The notes under the pieces: generated by a model
The model's input: the letters and a program-made list of their open reading frames with translations, nothing else
What the model was told of the DNA's origin: nothing
Databases searched by the model: none
Source of the DNA: CAYHBO01 sp964354855
GTDB lineage: Bacteria; Babelota; Babeliae; Babelales; RVW-14
Direction: 5' to 3'
DNA length: 42,790 nucleotides
Assembly (NCBI GenBank): GCA_964354855.1
Contig: CAYHBO010000009.1
Coordinates: 1-42,790, forward strand
Position numbers and translations under genes: made by a program
Shown: one piece after another, positions 15,554 through 23,967 of the stretch
How positions within the stretch are numbered: position 1 is the first letter of the stretch
Layout: every line of letters begins with the position of its first letter

Positions 15554-17035
15554 ATGTTAAAAAAACTCGTAAAATTACTTATTGCAATCTTATTTTTATC
15601 CCAATCCCACTTAAGTATCATCAACGCAGATGACTTCGATTTTAATGATGACGATATCGACCTCGAAATGATTCAAGACTGGGAAAACGAACATGTTAGC
15701 CCTGCTATCGGAGGACTCCCTTCACGAAGTTGGAGTATTATTGCTGACAATCTTAGCAAAAGCATTCAAACTCCCTTATGGAAAAACACACGACTTCCCC
15801 ACAGTAGAGATGTTTTATACCTCTTCCCTAACGATGTCATGTTTGCAGAAAAAAATTCATTAGCCTTCTCTCCATTCTTCAATATGACCAAAAACGTCCA
15901 CCCTGCTTTAAGTGGGTTTATTGATCTCAATATTAATGAACAAGCAGCCATCGATGTCATCGAACAAGCTTTACTCATTCTTCCAGGAGCAGATGCCATT
16001 ACTGCCCAAGAGCTTTTTAACCTCCTACCATTATTCGGCAAAATATCGGTACAAGAACGTCGCAATGGCCTATATTTCAGAAAAAGCTTCGTACATCGAT
16101 GCTTTGAAGCCGAACTAACAACGTCACCTTTTGTTTTTTGTGAAAGAAATTTTTGGTTAAATCAAAAAGACCAAGCCGTCATTAATGAAATTGGCAATAC
16201 ACTCTTTCCTGGGAGGAAACTTGATCAAAACAAATTTGTACGTATGCGCTTCGGCGTCGGCGATACACGGATTAAACTCGGACTCAAGCCGCTTGATTTA
16301 CCTAAGATAAAAACAAGCGTTGGCGCCAGTCTCATTCTTCCAACCGGAAGCATTGGTCATCAATCGCGCCTAAACCCCATCAATATTCACAGCAATAATC
16401 TAATACAATTTTCTTATCCAGCTATAATCAACATTCGAGACTATTTACTTGATGCACAACTTGGCAACGCGGGTCATTTTAGCCTCGGAATCTATGCAAA
16501 ATCAAAAGTAACCTTATTCAAAGACCTCGCCGATTTTTATTGGGAACTTTCTTACGATAAACTGTTACCGGCAACCGAAGACCGTCTCATGTTATATAAC
16601 ACCACGACCACACCAGCATCCCTCAACGGAACATCCAGTGATTTACTCGCTATTCAAGCGCTCCAAGTTTTTATTCCTCAATATATTATCCCACTCCCAT
16701 TTTCTACAAAAGTTCAACCTGGTGATATTTTTAACGCAACTGCAGGTTTAAATGTAGGAGTCAACCGTTGGCATTGGCTTTTAGGCTATAACTATTACCT
16801 ACAACAAAAAGAAACGTTCAAAAAAATATACAATACCAATGACATTTCAAAAATACGTATTAATGATGCTACTATAGGAAGCACTGATCAACACAAAATT
16901 TTCTGGGAAACCACCTACACCAAACCACTTAAAAAAACCGACCTCCTGATCAGCTGGGGCACTAATTTCACGGTACGAAGCCGAGGCCTTGGTAATGACT
17001 GGACGTCATACTGTAAATTTGGCGCAGCAATATAA
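15554..17035 (+). CDS. Probable outer-membrane barrel protein with an acidic N-terminus
   Basis: The 493 residues begin with a signal peptide (MLKKLVKLLIAILFLSQSHL, cleavage near INA). A striking acidic run follows (DDFDFNDDDIDLEMIQDWEN). Residues from about 230 on alternate in the manner of membrane strands: FGVGDTRIKLGLKPLDL, GASLILPTGSIG, HFSLGIYAKSKV, LNVGVNRWHWLLGYNYYLQQ. The C-terminus SYCKFGAAI lacks the usual final Phe. I do not recognise a family. It has a similar size and architecture to the 487-1998 protein but no obvious sequence identity. A small secreted protein follows 27 nt downstream. Confidence 0.65.
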   Translation: MLKKLVKLLIAILFLSQSHLSIINADDFDFNDDDIDLEMIQDWENEHVSPAIGGLPSRSWSIIADNLSKSIQTPLWKNTRLPHSRDVLYLFPNDVMFAEKNSLAFSPFFNMTKNVHPALSGFIDLNINEQAAIDVIEQALLILPGADAITAQELFNLLPLFGKISVQERRNGLYFRKSFVHRCFEAELTTSPFVFCERNFWLNQKDQAVINEIGNTLFPGRKLDQNKFVRMRFGVGDTRIKLGLKPLDLPKIKTSVGASLILPTGSIGHQSRLNPINIHSNNLIQFSYPAIINIRDYLLDAQLGNAGHFSLGIYAKSKVTLFKDLADFYWELSYDKLLPATEDRLMLYNTTTTPASLNGTSSDLLAIQALQVFIPQYIIPLPFSTKVQPGDIFNATAGLNVGVNRWHWLLGYNYYLQQKETFKKIYNTNDISKIRINDATIGSTDQHKIFWETTYTKPLKKTDLLISWGTNFTVRSRGLGNDWTSYCKFGAAI

Positions 17036-17062
17036 CATAAACACATAGTACAAAGGGAAACG

Positions 17063-17734
17063 ATGAATCAAAAAGTATTTTTAGCAGTATGTGTAATTAC
17101 CGCAATAGCCCCATACATCAAATTAGAATCTACAGAATCTGTTGATGCTCTCAATAAAAACATAACACAGCTTAACATCTCGTCAAAAATTCAACCTGAA
17201 ACCACAAGCGAAATACCCGGAAAAAAAATTACCTGCCATCAAATAGAAATGCTGAGCAACCAACTCGTCATATTTCCTATGGGCACCATTCGTATACGCT
17301 TAGCATCAAAAAAAATTCGCGATGTTATCAAAAACATTGAAAACAAAAAACAAATTCACAGTCAAAACAAACAGGCTGAAAAAGTTTTTGTACATGAACA
17401 ATTAGCACTCATCATCAAACCGGTACAAGAATTTTTTGATGTCATTCAAGACCCTAACATTCTCAATATGATTAAACCAATCATCATGGACGCTCTTGAT
17501 CACCCTAAAAAATCCTACATTTTAGATTTCTGTAACTCAAAAAAAAGCATCGTCACGTTCTGTGAAGAAGAGATCACCTCCTTCAAAACATTAGAATCAA
17601 TGAGTAAAGAATTATTACAATTTTTTGCATCAATCAATTTAAGCCTCTCAGATAAAGCAAAAGATGCCGCAAAAAAATTAGAAGATCATCTTAAGCAAAT
17701 CCAAGCTGAGAAAAAGAAGACGGAGAAGAAGTAA
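17063..17734 (+). CDS. Small secreted protein, unknown
   Basis: The 223 residues have a signal peptide (MNQKVFLAVCVITAIAPY), then a lysine-rich, mainly helical body ending in a Lys/Glu-rich tail (KDAAKKLEDHLKQIQAEKKK). AAAGGGAAACG precedes the start. It is probably co-transcribed with the barrel-like gene 27 nt upstream. No domain recognised. The 3' end runs straight into a half copy of repeat family A. Confidence 0.65.
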   Translation: MNQKVFLAVCVITAIAPYIKLESTESVDALNKNITQLNISSKIQPETTSEIPGKKITCHQIEMLSNQLVIFPMGTIRIRLASKKIRDVIKNIENKKQIHSQNKQAEKVFVHEQLALIIKPVQEFFDVIQDPNILNMIKPIIMDALDHPKKSYILDFCNSKKSIVTFCEEEITSFKTLESMSKELLQFFASINLSLSDKAKDAAKKLEDHLKQIQAEKKKTEKK

Positions 17735-17770
17735 GGCCTGGATCCCAGCCTTCGCTGGGACGACGTGTCC
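17735..17770. repeat. Half copy of palindromic repeat family A
   Basis: A single arm, ggcctggatcccagccttcg and on to gacgacgtgtcc, with its own hairpin (TCCCAGC, CTTC, GCTGGGA). It starts at the first base after the stop codon of the preceding gene and could serve as its transcript end. Confidence 0.7.
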
Positions 17771-17807
17771 TTCGTTAAATAGTTAACATTATCTATGACA
17801 ACTTATT

Positions 17808-17942
17808 ACGTCATCCTCGCGAATGCGGGGATCCAGGCCTTACTTACTTTTACTTATTTTCTAAAAACTTTTTTAAAAAAAGAAGTATAAAAGCTTTAAA
17901 AAAGAAAGAAGGCCTGGATCCCCGCATTCGCGAGGATGACGT
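17808..17942. repeat. Dispersed palindromic repeat, family A
   Basis: The outer arms acgtcatcctcgcgaatgcg and the complement at 17923-17942 are exact inverted copies over at least 30 nt, including ggggatccaggcctt. Each arm also forms its own short hairpin. The A/T-rich centre has a second short inverted stretch (ctttttt / aaaaaag). It lies just before recD2. Confidence 0.9.
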
Positions 17943-17990
17943 GTCCAATGTCAAAGTTTCTAAACATTATAAGAATCTGAGAGTTTGATT

Positions 17991-20198
17991 ATGGTTACAA
18001 CCCCTAGCACTGAGCAACTACAAGAAATCTCCGGTACCGTTGAAAAGGTTCTTTACAAAAATAATGAAACCGGATTCATGGTCTTCTCACTCCAAGTAAA
18101 CGCAGCCAACAAAGTAAACGCAACCGGAACCTTACCTGAAGTTTTTCAAGGCGAAGTAGTTTATCTCAAGGGTCACTGGCGTTACCATGCAAAATTCGGC
18201 CAACAATTCGAAGTTAAAGAGTGCACCTCTAAAACGCCAACCAATGTAGTTGGCATTAAAAAATATCTCGCGTCAGGGCTAATCAAAGGGATCGGCCCAA
18301 AATTTGCCGAGCGCCTCGTCGACACCTTTGGCGAAGCAACCTTAGACATCATTGAAAATCAACCACACCGTCTCGGTGAAGTTGGCGGCGTCGGGCCTAA
18401 GCGCATTGAAATGATCACCCAGGCATGGGCTGAACAAAAAGAAATTTCCAAGGTCATGATTTTTTTACGTGCAAAAGATGTCTCTACCTCTTTTGCGGTA
18501 AAAATTTTTAAAAAATATGGCAACCATGCCATCCCCCTCATGCAAGAAAACCCCTACCGTCTTGTTGAAGACATTTGGGGTATCGGCTTTAAAAGTGCCG
18601 ACCAAATCGCCCTCAAAATGGGCCTGGCTCCCGATTCACTTGAGCGTATCAAAGCATGCATTCTGTACGCCATCACCGAATCAACCAACAACGGCCACTT
18701 GTACATTGAAGTTGCTCCGTGCAAAGAAAAAGTTATTGAACTCATAGAACTAGACGCATCGGGCCATCAACAACACCTTAAACGCGCATTTCAAGAACTC
18801 TACACTCAACAAAAAATTAAGTTAATTTCTCATAAAGAAAAACACTACGTCACACTCCCACAATTTTACTTTTCTGAAAAAGGCATTGCTACCAAAATTG
18901 CACGCCTCAACAAACCCCGCACCGAAGAAAAAACATTTGATTATAATGAAATCTATCAACAGCTTCGCCAGGTCGATGCACGAGGCATAGAGCTTAACGA
19001 AGATCAACAACGCGGAATACTGAGTTGTCTCCAAAACCACGTGGCCATTGTTACTGGAGGACCGGGAACGGGAAAGACTACACTCGTTAAAAAATTTCTT
19101 GAGGTGCTTGATACCACCAAGCAACGATTCAGACTTGCAGCACCAACCGGACGTGCCGCAAAGCGCATGTTTGAGGGAACCGGCAGAAACGCTGAAACCA
19201 TCCATCGCCTTCTCGAATTCACCCCCGGCATGATGGGCTTTGCACGTAATGAACAAAACGCTCTTGACCTTGATTTTCTCATCGTTGATGAAGCATCCAT
19301 GATCGATGTTTTTTTGATGCATGCCATTTTAAAAGCATTACCTGATCAAGCACATCTAGTCTTACTTGGTGATGTTGACCAGTTACCTTCTGTCGGAGCC
19401 GGCAACGTCCTTAACGATTTAATCGCTTCAGAAAAAGTGTCGGTCATTCGTCTTACCCAAATTTTCCGTCAAGCACAAGACAGCATGATCATCATGAATG
19501 CCCACAAAGTTAACCATGGTGAATTTCCTACCTCAACACCGATCGGCAAAAAAGATTTCTTTTTCGTCAAAGAAGAAGAACCGGAAAAAACCTATGAGCT
19601 CTTAAGAACCATTTTTAAACGAAAACTTGGCATGCTCGGCATCAAAGCTGAAAACGCCATCGTTCTAGTTCCTATGAACCGTGGCACCGTCGGCACCCAG
19701 CGCCTTAACCAAGAACTTCAAATGATTCTTAACCCACAATCAAACCCTGAAAAACAGGTAACCCGCTTTGCCACCACCTACAAAATTGGCGATCGCGTTA
19801 TGCAAATCCGTAACAACTATGACAAGTTTGTATTCAACGGCGACATCGGCAACATCACCGACATTGACCCAGCCGATCAAAAATTAAAGATTCATTTTGG
19901 CGACCGTGAACTTGAGTATGAATTTTCTGAGATGGATGAGTTGGTTCTTTCATACGCCATCTCAATTCATAAAAGTCAGGGGTCTGAATTTGATGCGGTC
20001 ATCATCCCGATGTTCATGCAACATTTTATTCTGCTGCAACGAAACCTATTGTACACGGCAATCACCCGCGCCAAGAAATTATGCATTTTGATTGGTCAAC
20101 CAAAAGCAGTTGCTATGGCTATCAAGAATAACAAAGGGGTTGAACGACTCACATTCTTGAAAGAGTTTTTGACAACAGACTTAGAAGCACGATCATAG
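17991..20198 (+). CDS. recD2: RecD2-type SF1B DNA helicase
   Basis: RecD2 is a 5'-3' helicase that acts without RecBC in repair and recombination. The 735 residues match the family. An N-terminal OB-like region (about 8-80) and helix-hairpin-helix repeats (LIKGIGPKFAERLV, VGGVGPKRIEMIT, IWGIGFKSADQIA) precede the motor. The motor has Walker A TGGPGTGKTT, Walker B DFLIVDEASM, motif III LLGDVDQLPSVGAGN and the C-terminal SIHKSQGSEFD and YTAITRAKK motifs. The start is taken at the ATG at 17991; a TTG 6 nt earlier is in frame. Confidence 0.95.
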   Translation: MVTTPSTEQLQEISGTVEKVLYKNNETGFMVFSLQVNAANKVNATGTLPEVFQGEVVYLKGHWRYHAKFGQQFEVKECTSKTPTNVVGIKKYLASGLIKGIGPKFAERLVDTFGEATLDIIENQPHRLGEVGGVGPKRIEMITQAWAEQKEISKVMIFLRAKDVSTSFAVKIFKKYGNHAIPLMQENPYRLVEDIWGIGFKSADQIALKMGLAPDSLERIKACILYAITESTNNGHLYIEVAPCKEKVIELIELDASGHQQHLKRAFQELYTQQKIKLISHKEKHYVTLPQFYFSEKGIATKIARLNKPRTEEKTFDYNEIYQQLRQVDARGIELNEDQQRGILSCLQNHVAIVTGGPGTGKTTLVKKFLEVLDTTKQRFRLAAPTGRAAKRMFEGTGRNAETIHRLLEFTPGMMGFARNEQNALDLDFLIVDEASMIDVFLMHAILKALPDQAHLVLLGDVDQLPSVGAGNVLNDLIASEKVSVIRLTQIFRQAQDSMIIMNAHKVNHGEFPTSTPIGKKDFFFVKEEEPEKTYELLRTIFKRKLGMLGIKAENAIVLVPMNRGTVGTQRLNQELQMILNPQSNPEKQVTRFATTYKIGDRVMQIRNNYDKFVFNGDIGNITDIDPADQKLKIHFGDRELEYEFSEMDELVLSYAISIHKSQGSEFDAVIIPMFMQHFILLQRNLLYTAITRAKKLCILIGQPKAVAMAIKNNKGVERLTFLKEFLTTDLEARS

Positions 20199-20289
20199 AA
20201 AGATGACATTTTAATGTCCTTGATTATAATCCACATGAGATAAACAAATTTTTCATTATAAAATTGATAGCCAAAAATTAGAGGAAATT

Positions 20290-20718
20290 ATGATTCCACA
20301 AAGCACCATTGATGAAGCTATAAAACGACTTATAAATATTTATAATCCCTTACAGATGTATTTATATGGCGATTATGCTTGGGGAAAACCAACTGAAGAA
20401 AGCTCCTGGGATGTTTTAGTTATTATTGAGTCATCAGACAAGGAAGTTCTTGAAAGAGGATATTTGGCCTTTGAGGCTTTATTAAGCTTAAGGATACCTC
20501 AAAATGTATCTGTATTTACCAAAGAAGAGTTTGATAAATATGTTAGTAACCCAACGTCTACAACTTATGAGATAAAAACTAGAGGCAAGGTTTTGTTTGA
20601 TTCACGATATCCAAATGATGCTTTTCGTGTAAATCAAGAGAAACTTCATAAAGCAATCGATATGGCAAATAAGGTTTTTAATTTTGTTAAAAATAACATT
20701 CTGCACGATAAAGCTTAA
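20290..20718 (+). CDS. Degenerate nucleotidyltransferase-like protein
   Basis: The 142 residues resemble the small MNT/minimal nucleotidyltransferase fold: LYGDYAWGKPTEESSWDVLV aligns with the family pattern GSxxxGxxxxxSDxDLLV. The usual Ser after the first Gly is Asp, and the first catalytic Asp of the DxD pair is Ser, so it is probably inactive or altered. Catalytically active family members serve as antitoxins with HEPN partners or as tRNA/protein modifiers; no HEPN gene is adjacent. AGAGGAAATT precedes the start. Confidence 0.6.
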   Translation: MIPQSTIDEAIKRLINIYNPLQMYLYGDYAWGKPTEESSWDVLVIIESSDKEVLERGYLAFEALLSLRIPQNVSVFTKEEFDKYVSNPTSTTYEIKTRGKVLFDSRYPNDAFRVNQEKLHKAIDMANKVFNFVKNNILHDKA

Positions 20719-20739
20719 AATTTCTATCACCCTCAACAC

Positions 20740-20946
20740 CTACCGCCCCCGCTTCCTACACTTGATCTCATTACTCGAATACTCTCGTGTCAGATACTCT
20801 CCAACCGCACACATATTCTCACCACCAAGAATTCGCGATCGCGGTTTCCCACCTCTACACTGTGTAGAAACATGATGAGAAGTTTTATGCAGCCCGGCAT
20901 AGTCACACGAAACCGGCTCACTACACAATTCTCCAACATATCTCAT
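20740..20946 (-). CDS. Doubtful small Cys-containing ORF
   Basis: A 68-codon open frame with five Cys (for example GELCSEPVSCDYAG, STQCRGG, ENMCAVGE). It has no signal peptide and no clear ribosome binding site, and the region is richer in G+C than its neighbours. It could be a small gene, a remnant or non-coding. Nothing else is visible between 20719 and 20988. Confidence 0.25.
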   Translation of the reverse strand: MRYVGELCSEPVSCDYAGLHKTSHHVSTQCRGGKPRSRILGGENMCAVGEYLTREYSSNEIKCRKRGR

Positions 20947-20988
20947 GTGAGCATCATAAGATGATAAGCATTACACCTCTGCAGCATA

Positions 20989-21189
20989 CTAACAGGACGC
21001 ACACACATAGCCAGTTGCCACCAAGCACATGGTCACCGCTGTAAACCATATTTTTTGACCTAATGACATAGGAGCTTCTTCTTGAACACCCGCTTGAACA
21101 GCTGTCGCTTGAGGCTGCATTGCCCGGACTGAATGTATAAATATTATTGCAACAAGAATTATATAGATTAAAGCAGCCTTATTTTTCAT
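20989..21189 (-). CDS. S10: very small secreted/membrane protein of the array
   Basis: The 66-residue product has a signal peptide ending in the array motif (ALIYIILVAIIFIHSVRAMQ) and then one more hydrophobic segment (FTAVTMCLVATGYVCASC) at the very C-terminus. An ATG at 21207 is in frame; I prefer 21189 because the array's other proteins start M-K directly before the hydrophobic stretch. Its promoter is at 21232-21260. Function unknown. The second helix matches those of S8 and S9 in position. Confidence 0.6.
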   Translation of the reverse strand: MKNKAALIYIILVAIIFIHSVRAMQPQATAVQAGVQEEAPMSLGQKIWFTAVTMCLVATGYVCASC

Positions 21190-21231
21190 AGTAAAATATT
21201 CTTTCATAATTATAAAAACAGCAAAAAGAAT

Positions 21232-21260
21232 ATTCTACAGACAAAATAAACGCTCGTCTA
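21232..21260 (-). promoter_or_regulatory. Array-type promoter of S10
   Basis: TAGACG (21260-21255), a 17-nt spacer, and TAGAAT (21237-21232). Same -35 as S7 and S8, with one change in the -10. A ggcgcc-bounded fragment resembling the array's hairpins lies just upstream (21262-21287). Confidence 0.5.
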
Positions 21261-21326
21261 TGGCGCCAGAGGAATAAAAAAGGCGCCGATGCTATGCACA
21301 AAAACTTCGTTGAAATATGCATCCAT

Positions 21327-21457
21327 ACGTCATCCTCGCGAATGCTGGGATCCAGGGCTTACTTACTTTTACTGACAATCTAAAAGCTTTTTTTTTAAAG
21401 TATAAAAATTTAAAAAAAGAAAGAAGTCCTGGATCCCCGCATTCGCGAGGATGACGT
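21327..21457. repeat. Dispersed palindromic repeat, family A
   Basis: Arms acgtcatcctcgcgaatgct and aagtcctggatccccgcatt followed by cgcgaggatgacgt, inverted around an A/T-rich centre with ctttttttt / aaaaaaag. Spurious ORFs here read ILANAGIQ, the usual translation of this repeat type. The remainder of 21208-21589 holds the S10 promoter and about 130 nt with no recognisable feature. Confidence 0.88.
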
Positions 21458-21589
21458 TTCTGAGCAATTTATAGACGTTGTACCTTAAGTTGACACCCAT
21501 GTGCGAAAATAGAGATGTCATATCCAAAAAACAAATAGTACGGAGATCATGCACCAAAATTTGTCACGCACAAAATAATTTTTTAGTTC

Positions 21590-22264
21590 TTAATCTAGAT
21601 TCTCACAAACAGGGTTCAAGAAACACTGACCAGAAGAAGTACAGTAAAAAACATGACCATGAGAATCTTCTACCCATTGACCTTCTGCTTGATATATAGC
21701 TGCATTAGTACCAGAGGTCATGCAAGCGTAAGCTCCAGGAATCGAAAACAATGAGCTTATGCATCTACCAGGAGCAAATAATGCTGCTCCAACCATCGAT
21801 TGAAAACTCGTCCATAAACTTGGCATCTGACTAAAATAGTTACGCACCATGGTAGCAACATTTTCCTGAACTTGTTGCTCTGCTTGCCATTCAATCGCAA
21901 GCACATTTGGATTGTCTCCCAAGGCACATTGCATCAAGTGACGTGCTTGTTCTGGAGAAGTACAAAGAACATTCAGTTCTGCTGCTGCACTACAAAAAAA
22001 TTGGGTAAGCCATGTAGGATCAAAGAACTCTGGCTTCTGAACATAAGTAGCCACAATAGCGGTCACTGTAGCCAATACAAACAATGTTTTTTTACCTGGT
22101 CTTGGGATTGAACAGAAACCATGCCCATCTTTATCAATACTCCCATCATTATTCACACCTCCCTTAAATACTTTCGGGCCATTATTCATTCCATCAACCT
22201 GTGGCACAGCAACCATCATAGCCAACACTAACAAAAAACCACTAAATATTTTACGTTTCATCAT
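21590..22264 (-). CDS. S9: secreted/membrane protein of the array
   Basis: The 224 residues start MMKRKIFSGFLLVLAMMVAV and end the signal with PQVDGM. A Gly/Asp/Asn-rich stretch (NNDGSIDKDGHG) precedes a second hydrophobic helix (TLFVLATVTAIVATYV, about 73-88). The rest is a Cys-containing domain ending in DSHGHVFYCTSSGQCFLNPV. It is a paralogue of S8 in layout and weakly in sequence. AAGGAGTT precedes the start, but no array promoter; a hairpin with six T lies 15 nt upstream, so expression may depend on readthrough from S8. Function unknown. Confidence 0.72.
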   Translation of the reverse strand: MMKRKIFSGFLLVLAMMVAVPQVDGMNNGPKVFKGGVNNDGSIDKDGHGFCSIPRPGKKTLFVLATVTAIVATYVQKPEFFDPTWLTQFFCSAAAELNVLCTSPEQARHLMQCALGDNPNVLAIEWQAEQQVQENVATMVRNYFSQMPSLWTSFQSMVGAALFAPGRCISSLFSIPGAYACMTSGTNAAIYQAEGQWVEDSHGHVFYCTSSGQCFLNPVCENLD

Positions 22265-22280
22265 AACTCCTTAAGGTTAT

Positions 22281-22313
22281 AAAAAAGGCGCCTGCACATG
22301 TGCACAGACGCCT
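22281..22313 (-). terminator. Hairpin with T tract between S8 and S9
   Basis: On the minus strand AAGGCGTCTGTGCAC pairs imperfectly with GTGCAGGCGCCTT and is followed by six T. It is a good intrinsic terminator for S8, or an attenuator in the leader of S9, whose ribosome binding site follows within 20 nt. Confidence 0.7.
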
Positions 22314-22367
22314 TAAGTTTTTATTATTTTTTATGAATTTTTACTCAAAAATTTTTTCCCTGCATCA

Positions 22368-22964
22368 TCAAAAATCGTCAGGAGACATAGGCAAATCTTT
22401 TCCCTGCGCCTCAGGAACCAATGCTTCATCACTAAACCCTTGAAACTCGGTTTCTAGTCCTCTATTGTCAGGAATAGTCATCGTAGCATTTGTTCCGTTT
22501 CCACCACACCATCTAGCAAGAAAACCATCATGCCATTCCAACATACCACCTAGCATCGCCAAGACATTGGTATTCCAGAAGTTAGTAACCATAGCAGGCG
22601 TCCAATTACTTACCCACAGAGCAACACTGTTCCCACCGTTAGAAAGTATCTCTGGGCAATTTTCGTTAAGATACGCCGCAGCAACTTCTTTGCTTGGGAA
22701 CAACTGTGCAGCCATGCTTAACAATTGTGGGAGGATCATGCTTTCACAACGAACACCTGCTTGTGTATAATCAAATACAACAAGTGCAGCCATTGTTACT
22801 ATAAATTTTTTCTTTGAAGTACATGGACACAAAGCTCTTAAATAACTTGTATTTTTATCATTTTGACGATTTTTATCAGAGCTCTTCTTCATTCCCTCAA
22901 CTTGTGGTCCAACCGCCATTGCAACAACCAACGAAAAACCGACCAGAAACATACGCTTCATCAT
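22368..22964 (-). CDS. S8: secreted/membrane protein of the array
   Basis: The start is taken at 22964 (AGGAGTTTTCT, then ATGATG), giving MMKRMFLVGFSLVVAMAVGP with PQVEGM at the signal end; the open frame extends to 23027 but that part lies in the promoter. The 198-residue product has a basic stretch, a CPC motif (LRALCPCTSKKK), a second hydrophobic segment (FIVTMAALVVFDYTQAG), then a domain with NENCPEILSNGG and an acidic C-terminus. Paralogue of S9. Function unknown. Confidence 0.75.
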   Translation of the reverse strand: MMKRMFLVGFSLVVAMAVGPQVEGMKKSSDKNRQNDKNTSYLRALCPCTSKKKFIVTMAALVVFDYTQAGVRCESMILPQLLSMAAQLFPSKEVAAAYLNENCPEILSNGGNSVALWVSNWTPAMVTNFWNTNVLAMLGGMLEWHDGFLARWCGGNGTNATMTIPDNRGLETEFQGFSDEALVPEAQGKDLPMSPDDF

Positions 22965-23004
22965 AGAAAACTCCTGTACAGGGTTAATAAATATTGACCG
23001 GGAC

Positions 23005-23033
23005 ATTGTATCCCTGAAAACTTGCAACGTCTA
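23005..23033 (-). promoter_or_regulatory. Array promoter of S8
   Basis: TAGACG (23033-23028), 17-nt spacer, TACAAT (23010-23005), then a leader with TATTTATTAACCC before the AGGAG site. Confidence 0.65.
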
Positions 23034-23068
23034 GGACTTTGTTATAGAACTTCGCACCCACAGATGAG

Positions 23069-23104
23069 AAGAGGGCGTTTACACCATCGTACAAACGCCC
23101 TCTT
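23069..23104 (-). terminator. Hairpin after S7
   Basis: AAGAGGGCGTTT and AAACGCCCTCTT are exact inverted arms around a 12-nt loop. No T tract follows, so termination may be Rho-dependent or the hairpin may protect mRNA ends. The GGCGTTT core is shared with the hairpins after S4, S6 and S8. Confidence 0.6.
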
Positions 23105-23128
23105 AAAAATTTAGTTTTTCAGAAATAA

Positions 23129-23797
23129 TTATTTAGCAGCTTTGACAGCTCTGCATTTTTGTACCCTTGAAAGAGCAACAGCAGCAGCAGGAACCATAAG
23201 CGATGGATCTACAGGAGCAGCCATGCTATAGGTACAAACTTTAGCAGCAGTACATGAACCTTGAATAACCGGTAACCATGAACAAAGACCGTTGTACGCC
23301 CATAACACGCTAGATGACACCAAACCGGTTGCGTAAGTAAACGCACCTTGTAAAGGAGTGCCTACCCAATCCATAGCCGGACCAGATACTACTTCAGGAA
23401 CAGGGTACCCATAACTACCTGCAAGAACGACCGTAGCAACGATTACAGCAAGTTTAACTACATATTTATGAGAAGCAGGTAATGCTAACCACTCATCCTG
23501 AGTAGCAACCAACACCTTAGCTAATTGATCTCTTTGTGCTTGAAACATACGCGCTTTTTTATCTCCAGCAGCAGCTTTTTCATTCACGATTTTATTAACA
23601 GCTTCAGCTTCTTTGACACCAGTAGCTACAACTTCAGGAGTTGTAGTTTCAGTTGCCGTTACAGCAGGAACTTCTGTCACAGCCCGACTTCTTTTTCTTT
23701 TTGGCGCGCCGTCTGCGACTTCCATTGCCATCACCGATGTAACAACAAACAATGATGCAGTCATTAGAAAACTCTTCAGTAACATACTTCTCTTCAT
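23129..23797 (-). CDS. S7: secreted protein with an NLS-like basic cluster
   Basis: The 222 residues have a signal peptide (MKRSMLLKSFLMTASLFVVT) ending SVMAM, then APKRKRSRAV (residues 31-40), which looks like a classical monopartite nuclear localisation signal. A Thr/Val/Ala-rich linker, a helical stretch (about 65-105) and a hydrophobic segment (VVKLAVIVATVVLAGSYGYP) follow, and a second Ala-rich hydrophobic region near 160-175. The body is Ala/Val-rich and higher in G+C than its neighbours. TAAGGAGTTTCT precedes the start. Function unknown; nuclear targeting is speculation from the motif. Confidence 0.72.
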   Translation of the reverse strand: MKRSMLLKSFLMTASLFVVTSVMAMEVADGAPKRKRSRAVTEVPAVTATETTTPEVVATGVKEAEAVNKIVNEKAAAGDKKARMFQAQRDQLAKVLVATQDEWLALPASHKYVVKLAVIVATVVLAGSYGYPVPEVVSGPAMDWVGTPLQGAFTYATGLVSSSVLWAYNGLCSWLPVIQGSCTAAKVCTYSMAAPVDPSLMVPAAAVALSRVQKCRAVKAAK

Positions 23798-23841
23798 AGA
23801 AACTCCTTAGATAGAGGTTAAAAAATGTTTACCTGGCGACG

Positions 23842-23870
23842 ATTGTATCTACAGAACTTTGAATCGTCTA
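23842..23870 (-). promoter_or_regulatory. Array promoter of S7
   Basis: TAGACG (23870-23865), 17-nt spacer, TACAAT (23847-23842), followed by the leader string CGCCAGGTAAACATTTTTTA. Confidence 0.65.
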
Positions 23871-23902
23871 CAACTTTGAAAAAAATTTGTGTTATTACAA
23901 AT

Positions 23903-23946
23903 AAAAAAGGCGCTTACAAAAAACCTTGTAAACGCCTTTTTTTTAA
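23903..23946. terminator. Bidirectional intrinsic terminator after S6
   Basis: aaggcgcttacaa and ttgtaaacgcctt pair with one mismatch, flanked by A6 on one side and T8 on the other. It ends S6 on the minus strand (T6 in the transcript) and would work on the other strand too. Confidence 0.85.
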
Positions 23947-23967
23947 TCAAGATAACTCTAAAAGTAA

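Noticed and set aside
18822..19322. Antisense ORF of 166 codons inside recD2
   Set aside because: No start signals or recognisable domain; recD2 motifs are intact on the other strand.
20684..20875. Plus-strand ORF of 63 codons after the nucleotidyltransferase gene, considered as a HEPN-type partner
   Set aside because: No HEPN RxxxxxH motif, no ribosome binding site, and it overlaps the end of the preceding gene in another frame.
21369..21557. A 62-codon minus-strand ORF (with ILANAGIQDFF) in the gap after S9
   Set aside because: Its centre is the translation of repeat family A, it has no ribosome binding site and no match to the array start, so it is a repeat artefact.
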